Notes under the pieces: generated by a model
The model's input: the letters and a program-made list of their open reading frames with translations, nothing else
The model's database searches: none
Told to the model about the DNA's origin: nothing
Made by a program: the position numbers and the translations under genes
In this document: positions 16,876 to 24,352 of the stretch, one piece after another
Numbering within the stretch: position 1 is the stretch's first letter
Layout: each line of letters starts with the position of its first letter
Assembly (NCBI RefSeq): GCF_928381505.1
Contig: NZ_CAKMSJ010000004.1
Coordinates: 62,001 to 126,000, forward strand
DNA length: 64,000 nucleotides
Direction of reading: 5' to 3'
DNA from: Rothia endophytica
GTDB lineage: Bacteria; Actinomycetota; Actinomycetes; Actinomycetales; Micrococcaceae

Positions 16876-18087
16876 ATGGAACAGAAGACTATTGGCGTAG
16901 GCCTTATCAGCGTTGGGTGGATGGGTAAGGTGCACACCCGTGCCTATACTTCCCTACCTATCGTTTACCCAGAACTTGGCATAAAGCCCCGGCTGGTTAT
17001 TGCCGCAGATACCGCCCCCGACCGCGCAGACTACGCGCGCGATGTCCTAGGTTTTGAATCGTCCACTATGGATTACCAGGAAGTGCTAGCGCACCCCGAT
17101 GTGGATGTAGTTTCTATCTGTGCGCCCAACTTTTTGCACGCAGAGATGGGTAGGGCAGCCGCTGCCGCCGGTAAAGCCTTCTGGATTGAGAAGCCAGTGG
17201 GCCGCTCTGCTGACGAGACCTTGAGTGTGGTAGAAGCCGCTGACGCAGCGGGCGTGGAAACCGCGGTGGGCTTTAACTACCGTAATACCCCTGCCATCGA
17301 ATATGCCCGACAGCTGGTTGCCGACGGGTCGCTGGGTCGTATTACCAATGTACGTGGTGCTTTCTTTGCTGACTACTCATCAGAACCTAAGGGTGCGCTC
17401 TCCTGGAGATTTATCAGAGAACTCGCTGGAACGGGGGTTCTTGGGGACCTTATGGGGCACCTGGCAGATCTTGCCCACTATATTGTTGGGCCCATCTCAG
17501 AGGTGAGTGCGTTGACCTCCATGGTCTACACCGAGCGCCCTAAATTGCCGGTAGGGCAGGGTACCCATTTTGCCGTTATTGAAAACGGGGAGATGGCACC
17601 GGTTGAAAATGAGGACTACGCGGCTCTTCTGGTGCGTTTTGGGCAGGACGCCGCTGGAGCTGGTGCAGTGGGAACCCTTGAGGCTTCCCGCGTGGCGGTT
17701 GGCCCCCGCGCCCAGTACTCCATCGAAATCTATGGCACTGAGGGCTCGGTGCGCTGGGACTTCGAGCGCATGAATGAGCTTGAGGTAGCGCTGGGCCGTA
17801 CCGGCCCCACAGTGGGCTATACCAGGGTGATGGCGGGTGCCGATTTTGGTGATTTTGCTAAGTTCCAGCCGGGTGCGGGAACTTCCATGGGCTATGACGA
17901 CCTGAAGGTCATTGAGGCGAAGAAATTCCTGATTGCCTACACCGGAGGGGAGAGCCTGAATGCCGATGTCCATGATGCACTGCTAGCTAACCGCGTGGTG
18001 CAGGCGGCTGAGGATTCCTCAAACAGCGGACGCTGGGAAACTGTGCAACCGGTGGAGGGCACTACCTCGGCGCGACAAGCCGTCTAA
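16876..18087 (+). CDS. Gfo/Idh/MocA family oxidoreductase
   Basis: A 403-residue NAD(P)-dependent dehydrogenase with a Rossmann-type GLISVGWMGKVHTRAY, the WIEKPVGRS version of the EKP motif (Lys near 106) and GTGVLGDLMGHLADLAHY, which carries the catalytic Asp and His region. It resembles family members from inositol or rhizopine-type loci. An upstream in-frame ATG exists 12 codons earlier, but CAGGAGACC precedes ATG 16876. It is divergent from the LacI gene and shares the operator at 16759. It probably works with the oxidoreductase at 14324 and the isomerase at 1557 on a cyclitol or keto-sugar; the substrate is unknown. Confidence 0.8.
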   Translation: MEQKTIGVGLISVGWMGKVHTRAYTSLPIVYPELGIKPRLVIAADTAPDRADYARDVLGFESSTMDYQEVLAHPDVDVVSICAPNFLHAEMGRAAAAAGKAFWIEKPVGRSADETLSVVEAADAAGVETAVGFNYRNTPAIEYARQLVADGSLGRITNVRGAFFADYSSEPKGALSWRFIRELAGTGVLGDLMGHLADLAHYIVGPISEVSALTSMVYTERPKLPVGQGTHFAVIENGEMAPVENEDYAALLVRFGQDAAGAGAVGTLEASRVAVGPRAQYSIEIYGTEGSVRWDFERMNELEVALGRTGPTVGYTRVMAGADFGDFAKFQPGAGTSMGYDDLKVIEAKKFLIAYTGGESLNADVHDALLANRVVQAAEDSSNSGRWETVQPVEGTTSARQAV

Positions 18088-18103
18088 CTTAATTGAGGGG
18101 ATC

Positions 18104-18868
18104 CTAGCGCACTAGTAGCCAGAGTGCACCGAGCACGGTAATCCAGATGACCAGACGTTCAAAGAGCGTCTGGTCAATCCTTGAAATCAACCAGCGTCCC
18201 AGTAGGCCCCCGGCAAGGACGGCGGGTAAAAGCCAGATATCCAGAGTAAGGGTCTGGGTATTCACCAATCCCATACCCACTAAGAAGGGCAACTTGACCG
18301 CGTTCATCACCGCGAAGAACCAGGCAGCAGTGCCCAGAAATGCTGCCGCCTCAAAGCGGGCAGCAAGAAAATACATGCTCATCACCGGCCCACCCGAATT
18401 GGCAACCATGGTGGAGAAGCCGCCCAGGGAGCCGTAGAGCCAGCGGGCTCCTGACCTGTTCTGAGGGGTGGGTGCGCCGTCTTTACTTCTAGCCTGTGTA
18501 GCCCGATGCCGCTGCCAGAGGGTCAGGGTCATAAGGCTCAGCAACAGTCCGCCGATAGCGCGCTGAACCCAGGCATCATTTGCTATCAGTAAGAAACCGG
18601 CGCCGGCTAGTAGACCTAGAAGGACGGCGGGAACCAGTCTTGCCAGGGTGGGTAGATGGGCATGGCGCCGGTAGGCAAGGAGTGCCATAATATCCCCAGC
18701 CATCAGGAGTAAAAGCAAGGCGCCGGTTGACTCTCTTGCTGGGATGAGAGCCGCAAAAATGGCTACAGAAACCATATTCACCCCGGGCAGGGCGGTCTTA
18801 GAAACGCCTACCAGAAGGGCAGCAACTGCCAGTAGCATCCAGGCGGTTAAGCTCAGTTCGTAGGTCAT
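18104..18868 (-). CDS. TSUP family (TauE/SafE) membrane transporter
   Basis: A 254-residue membrane protein with about eight hydrophobic segments and the two-repeat TSUP architecture: GVSKTALPGVNMVSVAIFA near the N-terminus and GSLGGFSTMVANSGGPVMSMYF mid-protein. Family members move sulfite, sulfoacetate or other small organic anions. ATG 18868 is chosen because GAGG lies six bases upstream; a GTG nine codons earlier is less likely. It is the last gene of the leftward GntR-iolB unit (67 bases after iolB), so an anionic pathway intermediate is a possible substrate (inference). Confidence 0.8.
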   Translation of the reverse strand: MTYELSLTAWMLLAVAALLVGVSKTALPGVNMVSVAIFAALIPARESTGALLLLLMAGDIMALLAYRRHAHLPTLARLVPAVLLGLLAGAGFLLIANDAWVQRAIGGLLLSLMTLTLWQRHRATQARSKDGAPTPQNRSGARWLYGSLGGFSTMVANSGGPVMSMYFLAARFEAAAFLGTAAWFFAVMNAVKLPFLVGMGLVNTQTLTLDIWLLPAVLAGGLLGRWLISRIDQTLFERLVIWITVLGALWLLVR

Positions 18869-18935
18869 GGGAACCTCACTGAGCTCAGCACCCACAGTCT
18901 TGCAGGGTGGGAGCTGAACCAGGTAGGCATTCTAT

Positions 18936-19823
18936 CTAGGCAGTGAAGGGTAAGCGTGGGTCAATGTCCTGGCCTTCCCAGGTGGAACGCACCCAACCGT
19001 GGTGGGGGTCATCAGAAATGAGCCAGTCTCGCACACGCCCGGGGCCAGCCATGACGTTGAGGTAGTAAAGGTCGTAGCCGGGTGCCGCCATAGCGGGGCC
19101 GTGCCAGCCATAGGGAACCAGTACGACGTCACCGGTGCGCACCTCTTCATTGACGTCAATGGGGCGCTCATCAGAGGCATAGACTCGCTGATAGCCAATG
19201 GCATCTTTGGCTTCTTCTGGCGCGCCGGGGGTCTTACGGGTCTCAAAGTAGTAAATCTCTTCAAGGGCGGTTTCGCCCTCTTTTTCTTCATCATGCTTGT
19301 GTGGCGGGTAGGAAGACCAGTTACCTGCTGGGGTGATGACTTCGCAGACGATGAAGCGGTCAGCTTCTAGGGTGGCGGGGGTGCCAAAGTTGTGAACTTG
19401 GCGGGAGCAGTTGCCCGCACCGCGCAGTTCAAGAGGGATTTCTGCGCGGGTCAGATGACGTACCGGGTAATCTGCCTTCGCAGGCGCGGTCGCTATTGCT
19501 ACCCGCACCCCTGCGGCACCCTCCAGAGTGACGGCGCGGTTAATGCCGGTGTAGAGCACATCGGCAGGGCCGTGAAAGACCGATTCGCGCCCGGCAAGCT
19601 TGTAGGTCTCACCGTTTACAGTAGCGGTAATGTCACCTGTCAGTGGCACAATAATGCGCTCTTCACTGGCGGCTTCGAGGGTGATCTTCTGGTCGTCGAA
19701 GGTTGCGGTTTTGATGCCGGTATGAGCCCAACCTGCTACCGTAATGCTTGAATCGTGGGTGCCCAGCGATAGGTCCCAGGGGCCTTCTGCTGCGCTACCT
19801 GCGGGGTAAAACCACTCTGACAT
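18936..19823 (-). CDS. iolB: 5-Deoxy-glucuronate isomerase
   Basis: A bicupin isomerase converting 5-deoxyglucuronate to 2-deoxy-5-keto-gluconate, between IolD and IolC in the pathway. Its 295 residues include the family metal site SSYPPHKHDEE (His residues near 173-175), a Glu in EEIYYFET and a C-terminal His in VPYGWHGPAMAAPGYDLYYLNVMAG. AAGGAGAAAATA precedes the ATG. It lies 81 bases downstream of the GntR gene in a leftward unit, away from the rest of the rightward iol genes. Confidence 0.95.
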   Translation of the reverse strand: MSEWFYPAGSAAEGPWDLSLGTHDSSITVAGWAHTGIKTATFDDQKITLEAASEERIIVPLTGDITATVNGETYKLAGRESVFHGPADVLYTGINRAVTLEGAAGVRVAIATAPAKADYPVRHLTRAEIPLELRGAGNCSRQVHNFGTPATLEADRFIVCEVITPAGNWSSYPPHKHDEEKEGETALEEIYYFETRKTPGAPEEAKDAIGYQRVYASDERPIDVNEEVRTGDVVLVPYGWHGPAMAAPGYDLYYLNVMAGPGRVRDWLISDDPHHGWVRSTWEGQDIDPRLPFTA

Positions 19824-19904
19824 ATTTTCTCCTTTGAATAGCTGTGTCTGCTGCGGGGTGAGTAGGATGCCGGGGCGTGTACAGGTTGCGCCCTTGGGTT
19901 GTGT

Positions 19905-20642
19905 TTAGTTTGAGAGGGTCATTTCAAAGCTATAAAGATCGGCGCGGTAGACATGCCTACCGGTTTCCACGCGGGTGCCGATGTCATCGATAACGGTGCG
20001 TTTCATGGAGACCAAGGGAGCACCCAGCTCAATATCGAGGGTTTCTGCCTGAAAAGTGTCGGCTATTTTTGCACCAACCGTCTGATGCCCCAAGGAGAAG
20101 GTGACTCCTAGGGCGCGCAGGATGTCGTAGAGACCCTGCTGGGTGAGATCGTCTGGTTTAATGGTGCCCAGTTTTACAGGAATCCAGTTTTCCATTACGG
20201 CCAGTGGCTGGTTGTTTTCGAGACGCAGACGCAAGAGGTGGTAGACCTGCTCGCCGCTAGTAAGTTGCAGTTCCTGGGCTATATCGGTGGGGGAATCGAT
20301 GATTTCGAAGGTGAGAACCTTAGTGCCGGGGGTGACGCCGCTCTGGGACAGGTCGGTATAGAGCGAAGTCAGGGAGAGGGGGCGGCGGATTTCGTTAGCA
20401 ACAACCTGGGTGCCCACTCCGCGTTTGCGAACCAGTAGTCCTGCTCTAACCAGCTCGTCCATTGCTTTGCGCACGGTGGGGCGAGAGAGGTGGAGTTGAG
20501 CGGCGATCTCTAGCTCGTTGGGGAGCATGGTGCCGGCCGTGAGGGTGCTGGTTGAGATTGCATTCTTGATTTCGCTGACCAACTGGTGGTAGAGCGGTAC
20601 GGGGGAGGTTCTATCGATGGATAGAGAAGAAAGCGTAAACAT
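19905..20642 (-). CDS. GntR family regulator, probable inositol repressor
   Basis: A 245-residue GntR/HutC-type regulator. The winged helix-turn-helix spans residues about 8-75 (PLYHQLVSEIKNAI, then LSRPTVRKAMDELVRAGLL and the KRGVGTQV wing). A C-terminal UTRA effector-binding domain follows (LRLRLENNQPLAVMENWIP; the final half). An upstream in-frame start would add 40 unrelated residues, so ATG 20642 is preferred although no clear ribosome site precedes it. It is first of a leftward unit with iolB and the TSUP gene. Inverted repeats shared with the iolC, iolE and iolH promoters lie upstream, so it probably represses the whole locus and itself, as IolR does in corynebacteria. Confidence 0.85.
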   Translation of the reverse strand: MFTLSSLSIDRTSPVPLYHQLVSEIKNAISTSTLTAGTMLPNELEIAAQLHLSRPTVRKAMDELVRAGLLVRKRGVGTQVVANEIRRPLSLTSLYTDLSQSGVTPGTKVLTFEIIDSPTDIAQELQLTSGEQVYHLLRLRLENNQPLAVMENWIPVKLGTIKPDDLTQQGLYDILRALGVTFSLGHQTVGAKIADTFQAETLDIELGAPLVSMKRTVIDDIGTRVETGRHVYRADLYSFEMTLSN

Positions 20643-20683
20643 CGGAAAACATGTTCTGTGAGCAGGGATAGTTGGAATGTCAC

Positions 20684-20697
20684 TATGTAAGGACAAT
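20684..20697. promoter_or_regulatory. Putative GntR operator proximal to the regulator gene
   Basis: TATGT-AAGG-ACAAT fits the shared half-sites with one deviation. Read leftward it is followed by ACATAGTG, as at the iolE site. It lies 42 bases from the regulator start codon, and its centre is 88 bases from the stronger site at 20769. Confidence 0.5.
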
Positions 20698-20765
20698 TTG
20701 AGTATATAGGAAAGGCTCGGATGCTGCTGGAGGTAGCACCTATGTTGATAAAAGTGAGACAAGGG

Positions 20766-20794
20766 TTGAACTTTGTTAGGACAAAGTTTAGTGT
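20766..20794 (+). promoter_or_regulatory. Tautomerase promoter with GntR operator in the spacer
   Basis: -35 TTGAAC (20766-20771), 17-base spacer and -10-like TAGTGT (20789-20794). A perfect 8-bp inverted repeat AACTTTGT-TAGG-ACAAAGTT (20769-20788) spans the spacer. Its core is the exact complement of the core of the iolH operator (TGTCCTAACA). Confidence 0.65.
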
Positions 20795-20830
20795 TGATTG
20801 TGTCAGATTACCCCATAGAAGGAAGTCGCT

Positions 20831-21235
20831 ATGCCCCTCGTCCGCATTGATCTCAATAACACTTACACTCCCGAAAGCGCCCGCAACATTGCCGATGCCA
20901 TTCATAGTGCAATCGTTGCTGTTTACGCTATCCCACCTCGCGATCGCTTTCAGATTATTAACCGTCATGAGCCCGGAAGCATTATTGCAGAGGATGCAGG
21001 GCTCGGCTTTGAACGCAGTGACGGGGTAGTGATGATTCAGATCTTTACTCAGGAAGGCCACACCCCGGAGGTTAAACAGGAACTGTACGCTCGAATTGCC
21101 AGTGAACTTGCCGAGGTGGGGGTAGCGGGTGAGGATATCTTTATTGGCTATGTTGAGAACACCTTTAATGACTGGAGCTTCGGCTTTGGCAAGGCCCAGT
21201 ATGCGATGGGGGAGCTGGCGGTACCAAAAGCCTAA
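20831..21235 (+). CDS. Tautomerase family protein
   Basis: A 134-residue protein of the tautomerase superfamily (4-oxalocrotonate tautomerase fold). After removal of Met the N-terminus would be the catalytic Pro (MPLVRIDLNNTYTPESARNIADAIHSAIV). It is about twice the length of a 4-OT monomer, with a second beta-alpha-beta part from residue 70 (VVMIQIFTQEGHTPEVKQELYARIASELAEV). AGAAGGAAG precedes the ATG. It is divergent from the GntR regulator and has a GntR-type operator in its promoter. It could therefore catalyse or accelerate a keto-enol step on an inositol-derived diketone; that is inference. Confidence 0.8.
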   Translation: MPLVRIDLNNTYTPESARNIADAIHSAIVAVYAIPPRDRFQIINRHEPGSIIAEDAGLGFERSDGVVMIQIFTQEGHTPEVKQELYARIASELAEVGVAGEDIFIGYVENTFNDWSFGFGKAQYAMGELAVPKA

Positions 21236-21265
21236 TGGCGTATCACCAGATAGGCCTCCTGCCGG

Positions 21266-21271
21266 TAGTCT
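21266..21271 (+). promoter_or_regulatory. Putative -10 of a leaderless promoter
   Basis: TAGTCT lies six bases before the ATG at 21278, with no usable ribosome binding site in between. Transcription would start at or next to the start codon. Confidence 0.5.
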
Positions 21272-21277
21272 TGGAGC

Positions 21278-21787
21278 ATGCCTACATTTGATCGCGGTAT
21301 CGCCCCGCTTGCTCATGCCCTTGCCACTGACTTTGAGTTCGCTTTTGAGTATGACGCCCCGGAATCGATAGCTGGGGTGATGGTTGAGACCGCTGAGCTT
21401 GATAAGACCTATGTTGAGCTGACCGGCAGAATCTTCACCATTATTATGAACATCGCCCATATTGGTGATGAGCGCGCCTATAGTTTCACCCTCTATGAGT
21501 CTGAGGATGACCCGCAGGCCACCGAGGAAGACGTCGCAGAGGAGACTGTGGTGCTGCAAGAAGCGGGCATTGCTACCTTAGAAGAGTTGGAGCAACGGGT
21601 GCGGGACGTGCTGACCGACTCCGCTAACTACCTCACCGAGAATGAAACGTACGACATCGCTGAGGTGGTGCGCGTGGTCGATGAAACCTACAGTCCCGAA
21701 CAGCAGGCGCAGATGATCGTGCAGGCACATGAGCGGTCCGAGGTATCGCCAGAGCAGGACGCCCGGGGTAGCTCCTTCTTTAAGTAA
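21278..21787 (+). CDS. Hypothetical acidic cytoplasmic protein
   Basis: A 169-residue acidic protein without membrane segments or signal peptide. The N-terminal half looks like mixed alpha/beta (FEFAFEYDAPESIAGVMVET, YVELTGRIFTIIMNIAH). The C-terminal half is helical and rich in Glu (EELEQRVRDVL; EQQAQMIVQAHERSE). No domain was recognised. It lies 42 bases after the tautomerase gene but appears to have its own leaderless promoter, so it need not be co-regulated. Confidence 0.6.
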   Translation: MPTFDRGIAPLAHALATDFEFAFEYDAPESIAGVMVETAELDKTYVELTGRIFTIIMNIAHIGDERAYSFTLYESEDDPQATEEDVAEETVVLQEAGIATLEELEQRVRDVLTDSANYLTENETYDIAEVVRVVDETYSPEQQAQMIVQAHERSEVSPEQDARGSSFFK

Positions 21788-21961
21788 GCAGGGTCGGCTC
21801 AGCCTAGGGGCTGAGGGCGGGGAGAGCGTGAGTCATCCCTAGGTATGATTTCTGGGAATCTAGCGGTGAGAAGCTGAAATAGCGGGGAGAGGCTCCTTAT
21901 ACTGGGGCATAAGACAGGGCTACTAGCCTCTCTCACCTCCCAATCATCGAAAGCGACCCCG

Positions 21962-23461
21962 ATGCAGAACGACCCCAGCCTCGAACCAGCCGCTCCGGCA
22001 CACCAGCCCCCGGCGTCCCGGCGCTCCCGACCCGTGCGCCGTAAGAAGATGTCTACCCTCACCAAGACCTTGATTTGGGTGGGCTCTGGCCTGCTGGCAC
22101 TCCTGCTCATCGGCGCTCTTCTGATGTCATTACTCAGCGGTAAAGATGAAAATGCATCAGAAGTCCCTGCCACCGACTACCTGCTTTTGAGCAACTCAGA
22201 TGTAAGCAACCGTGTGAGGGTTGAGGGGCATGTCAGCCCCGGCACCGTAGAATCGGTCACCACGCACCTTACCTCCCCCATCAGTTCTGTCACCGTTGAA
22301 CCCGGTGATCGCGTGGAACTGGGGCAGGCCGTAGCAACCATTGACGCCTCAGCCCTGCAGGGTGAGCTGGATAGCCAGCGCACTGCCCTGGACGGTCAGT
22401 TCACTGCTGCTCAGAGCACCCTTACTGCAGCGCAGCGCGCCTACGATAACTACAGCGCCGGCATCAATAACGGCACTAACCCTGAGGTTCTCGCGGCTCA
22501 GGGAGCCCAGCGAACTGCTAATGAGCAGCTCACCGCTGCTAATGGCGACCTTGCAGCTAAGCGCGAGGCGCTCGCCGCATCGGGCAATGATCCTGCTCTG
22601 GCAGCTGAGGTTCGTGCAGCAGAGAGCGCCCAGCGCATCGCAGCAGGAGCTAAGGCTGACGCTGATACCGGTGTCACCACTGCGCGCAGTGCAGCTGACA
22701 CTCAGCTCGCCACTTTGGCCACCGAGCTTGAAACCGCTCGCAGCGCCCTGACTACTGCGCAGACCACTCGCGACCAGTCCCTCGAGAAGCTGCAGGGCGA
22801 TATCAACTCAGCAACCATTACCTCACCCATCAACGGTGTGGTGATGAACGTGGCTAAGCCCGGCGCTCCTGCAACCGGCCCGGTCGTCACTATCGGTGAT
22901 GACTCCAAGCTCACCATCACCACCAAGGTGCGTGAAGCAGATATCGCTTCCATCAAGGAAGGCAACAAGGTCACCTTTACCTCCGGCAGCACCCGCTCCA
23001 AGGAATACACCGGCACCGTTACCTCGGTGGCCTCCATCGCTGACTCCGTGCAGCAGTCCAACTCAGAAGCAGCGGGCGCCCCCGCAGGTGGCTCAGCAGG
23101 TTCAAGTGACCCCACCTTCACCGTTGAAATCGAAGTAACCGGTGATCGCGAAGGTCTGCAGCTGGGCTCCAGCGTCAAAGCACAGATCATCACCGCTGAA
23201 GAAGCCTCCACCCTCTCCCTCCCCCTGGACGCTGTCTACACCAATGACGCCGGCGCCAAAGCAGTGGTCGTGGCAGTACCCACCGACTCCGGCACCTACA
23301 CCCTCGAGGAGCGCTCCATTGAAACCGGCCTAGCCAACGACGTTGATATCGCCGTGACCGGCGGTGACGTTGCTGAGGGCGACATGGTGCTCACCCCCGG
23401 TGAGAAGTACAGCTCCCAGCTAGGCCAGAACGTCACCCTCGGCTCGGGAAGGAGCTGGTAG
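21962..23461 (+). CDS. Efflux periplasmic-adaptor-like (MacA/HlyD family) protein
   Basis: A 499-residue membrane-anchored adaptor for the ABC transporter encoded next. After a basic cytoplasmic N-terminus there is one membrane segment (about residues 38-60, WVGSGLLALLLIGALLMSLL). A barrel-sandwich half (VEGHVSPGTVESVTTHLTSPISSVTVEPGDRV) follows, then a long Ala-rich coiled-coil hairpin (about 125-275), the returning half (ATITSPINGVVMNVAKPGAPATGP) and a beta-barrel domain with an AGAPAGGSAGSS insert. In Gram-positives such adaptors present MacB-type permeases to substrates outside the membrane. The ribosome site is weak. It forms one operon with 23465 and 24349. Confidence 0.85.
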   Translation: MQNDPSLEPAAPAHQPPASRRSRPVRRKKMSTLTKTLIWVGSGLLALLLIGALLMSLLSGKDENASEVPATDYLLLSNSDVSNRVRVEGHVSPGTVESVTTHLTSPISSVTVEPGDRVELGQAVATIDASALQGELDSQRTALDGQFTAAQSTLTAAQRAYDNYSAGINNGTNPEVLAAQGAQRTANEQLTAANGDLAAKREALAASGNDPALAAEVRAAESAQRIAAGAKADADTGVTTARSAADTQLATLATELETARSALTTAQTTRDQSLEKLQGDINSATITSPINGVVMNVAKPGAPATGPVVTIGDDSKLTITTKVREADIASIKEGNKVTFTSGSTRSKEYTGTVTSVASIADSVQQSNSEAAGAPAGGSAGSSDPTFTVEIEVTGDREGLQLGSSVKAQIITAEEASTLSLPLDAVYTNDAGAKAVVVAVPTDSGTYTLEERSIETGLANDVDIAVTGGDVAEGDMVLTPGEKYSSQLGQNVTLGSGRSW

Positions 23462-23464
23462 CCC

Positions 23465-24352
23465 GTGACCGGCTACGAATACAACCCGCCAGGGCAGCCT
23501 GGTGCCTGGCAACCTATAGAGCCGGGAACTGACCCTACCCTGGTTCTGCCTGGGGCGCCTTCGGAGAGGCTGCTAGACATGCAGGGCATTGTCAAAAGCT
23601 TCAATGTGGGCACCGAAAGCCAAATTACTATCCTGCCCGGCGTGAACTTTCACGTGAACCGTGGTGAGTTTGTCTCAGTAGTGGGCGCTTCAGGGTCTGG
23701 TAAATCCACGCTCATGAACATCATTGGTCTGCTGGATCGTGCCAACCAGGGTAACTACACCTTTGACGGCGAAGACATCATGCAGCTCGACGATGACGAT
23801 CTTGCCTTCTACCGCAGCCAAAACATCGGCTTCATCTTTCAGAGCTTCAACCTCATCGGCAGAATATCCGCCCTTAAAAACGTAGAGATGCCCATGATGT
23901 ACGCCGGCATCAACGTCAAAGAACGCCGCGAACGTGCTGAGCACCTGCTAGAGCAGATGGGCATGGCTGACCGAATGATGCACAATCCCGTTCAGCTCTC
24001 GGGTGGACAGAAGCAGCGCGTGGCTATCGCCCGCGCGCTCGCCAACGACCCGCCGCTTTTGCTAGCCGATGAACCGACCGGTGCGCTGGACAGCCAGACC
24101 GGGCGCATGGTCATGGACCTCTTCCACCAGCTCAACGGCGAGCAGAACAAGACCATTGTCTTCATCACCCACAACTCCGAGCTAGCCGCCGAAACCACCC
24201 GCGTGGTGACCATGGTAGACGGCAGAATCGTGAGCGGTGAGGACGCCGCCACCCCCTACCTGGGGGCACCTGCCGCAGGGCCTGTGGCGACCTCGCCCAC
24301 CAGCGTCCTTGCGCCCCCTGCAGCTACCCCGCAAGGAGGGGGACAGGCATGA
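23465..24352 (+). CDS. ABC transporter ATP-binding protein, MacB/LolD type
   Basis: A 295-residue ATPase with Walker A GASGSGKST (about residues 75-83), Q-loop FIFQSFNLI, ABC signature LSGGQKQRVAIARAL, Walker B LLLADEPTGALD and H-loop FITHNSE. An N-terminal extension of about 40 residues and a Pro/Ala-rich C-terminal tail flank the core. GTG start, with GGAAGGAG upstream inside the end of the adaptor gene (three bases between genes). It powers export with the permease at 24349. The substrate is unknown; relatives export peptides, macrolides or lipoproteins. Confidence 0.92.
   Translation: MTGYEYNPPGQPGAWQPIEPGTDPTLVLPGAPSERLLDMQGIVKSFNVGTESQITILPGVNFHVNRGEFVSVVGASGSGKSTLMNIIGLLDRANQGNYTFDGEDIMQLDDDDLAFYRSQNIGFIFQSFNLIGRISALKNVEMPMMYAGINVKERRERAEHLLEQMGMADRMMHNPVQLSGGQKQRVAIARALANDPPLLLADEPTGALDSQTGRMVMDLFHQLNGEQNKTIVFITHNSELAAETTRVVTMVDGRIVSGEDAATPYLGAPAAGPVATSPTSVLAPPAATPQGGGQA

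Noticed and set aside
20510..21559. 349-codon minus-strand ORF opposite the tautomerase and following gene
   Set aside because: It runs through the GntR promoter and operators, overlaps three well-supported genes, and its translation has no domain-like pattern.
21798..21815. Hairpin CTCAGCC-TAGG-GGCTGAG after the 21278 gene as a terminator
   Set aside because: Only seven pairs and no U-run; not strong enough to call.
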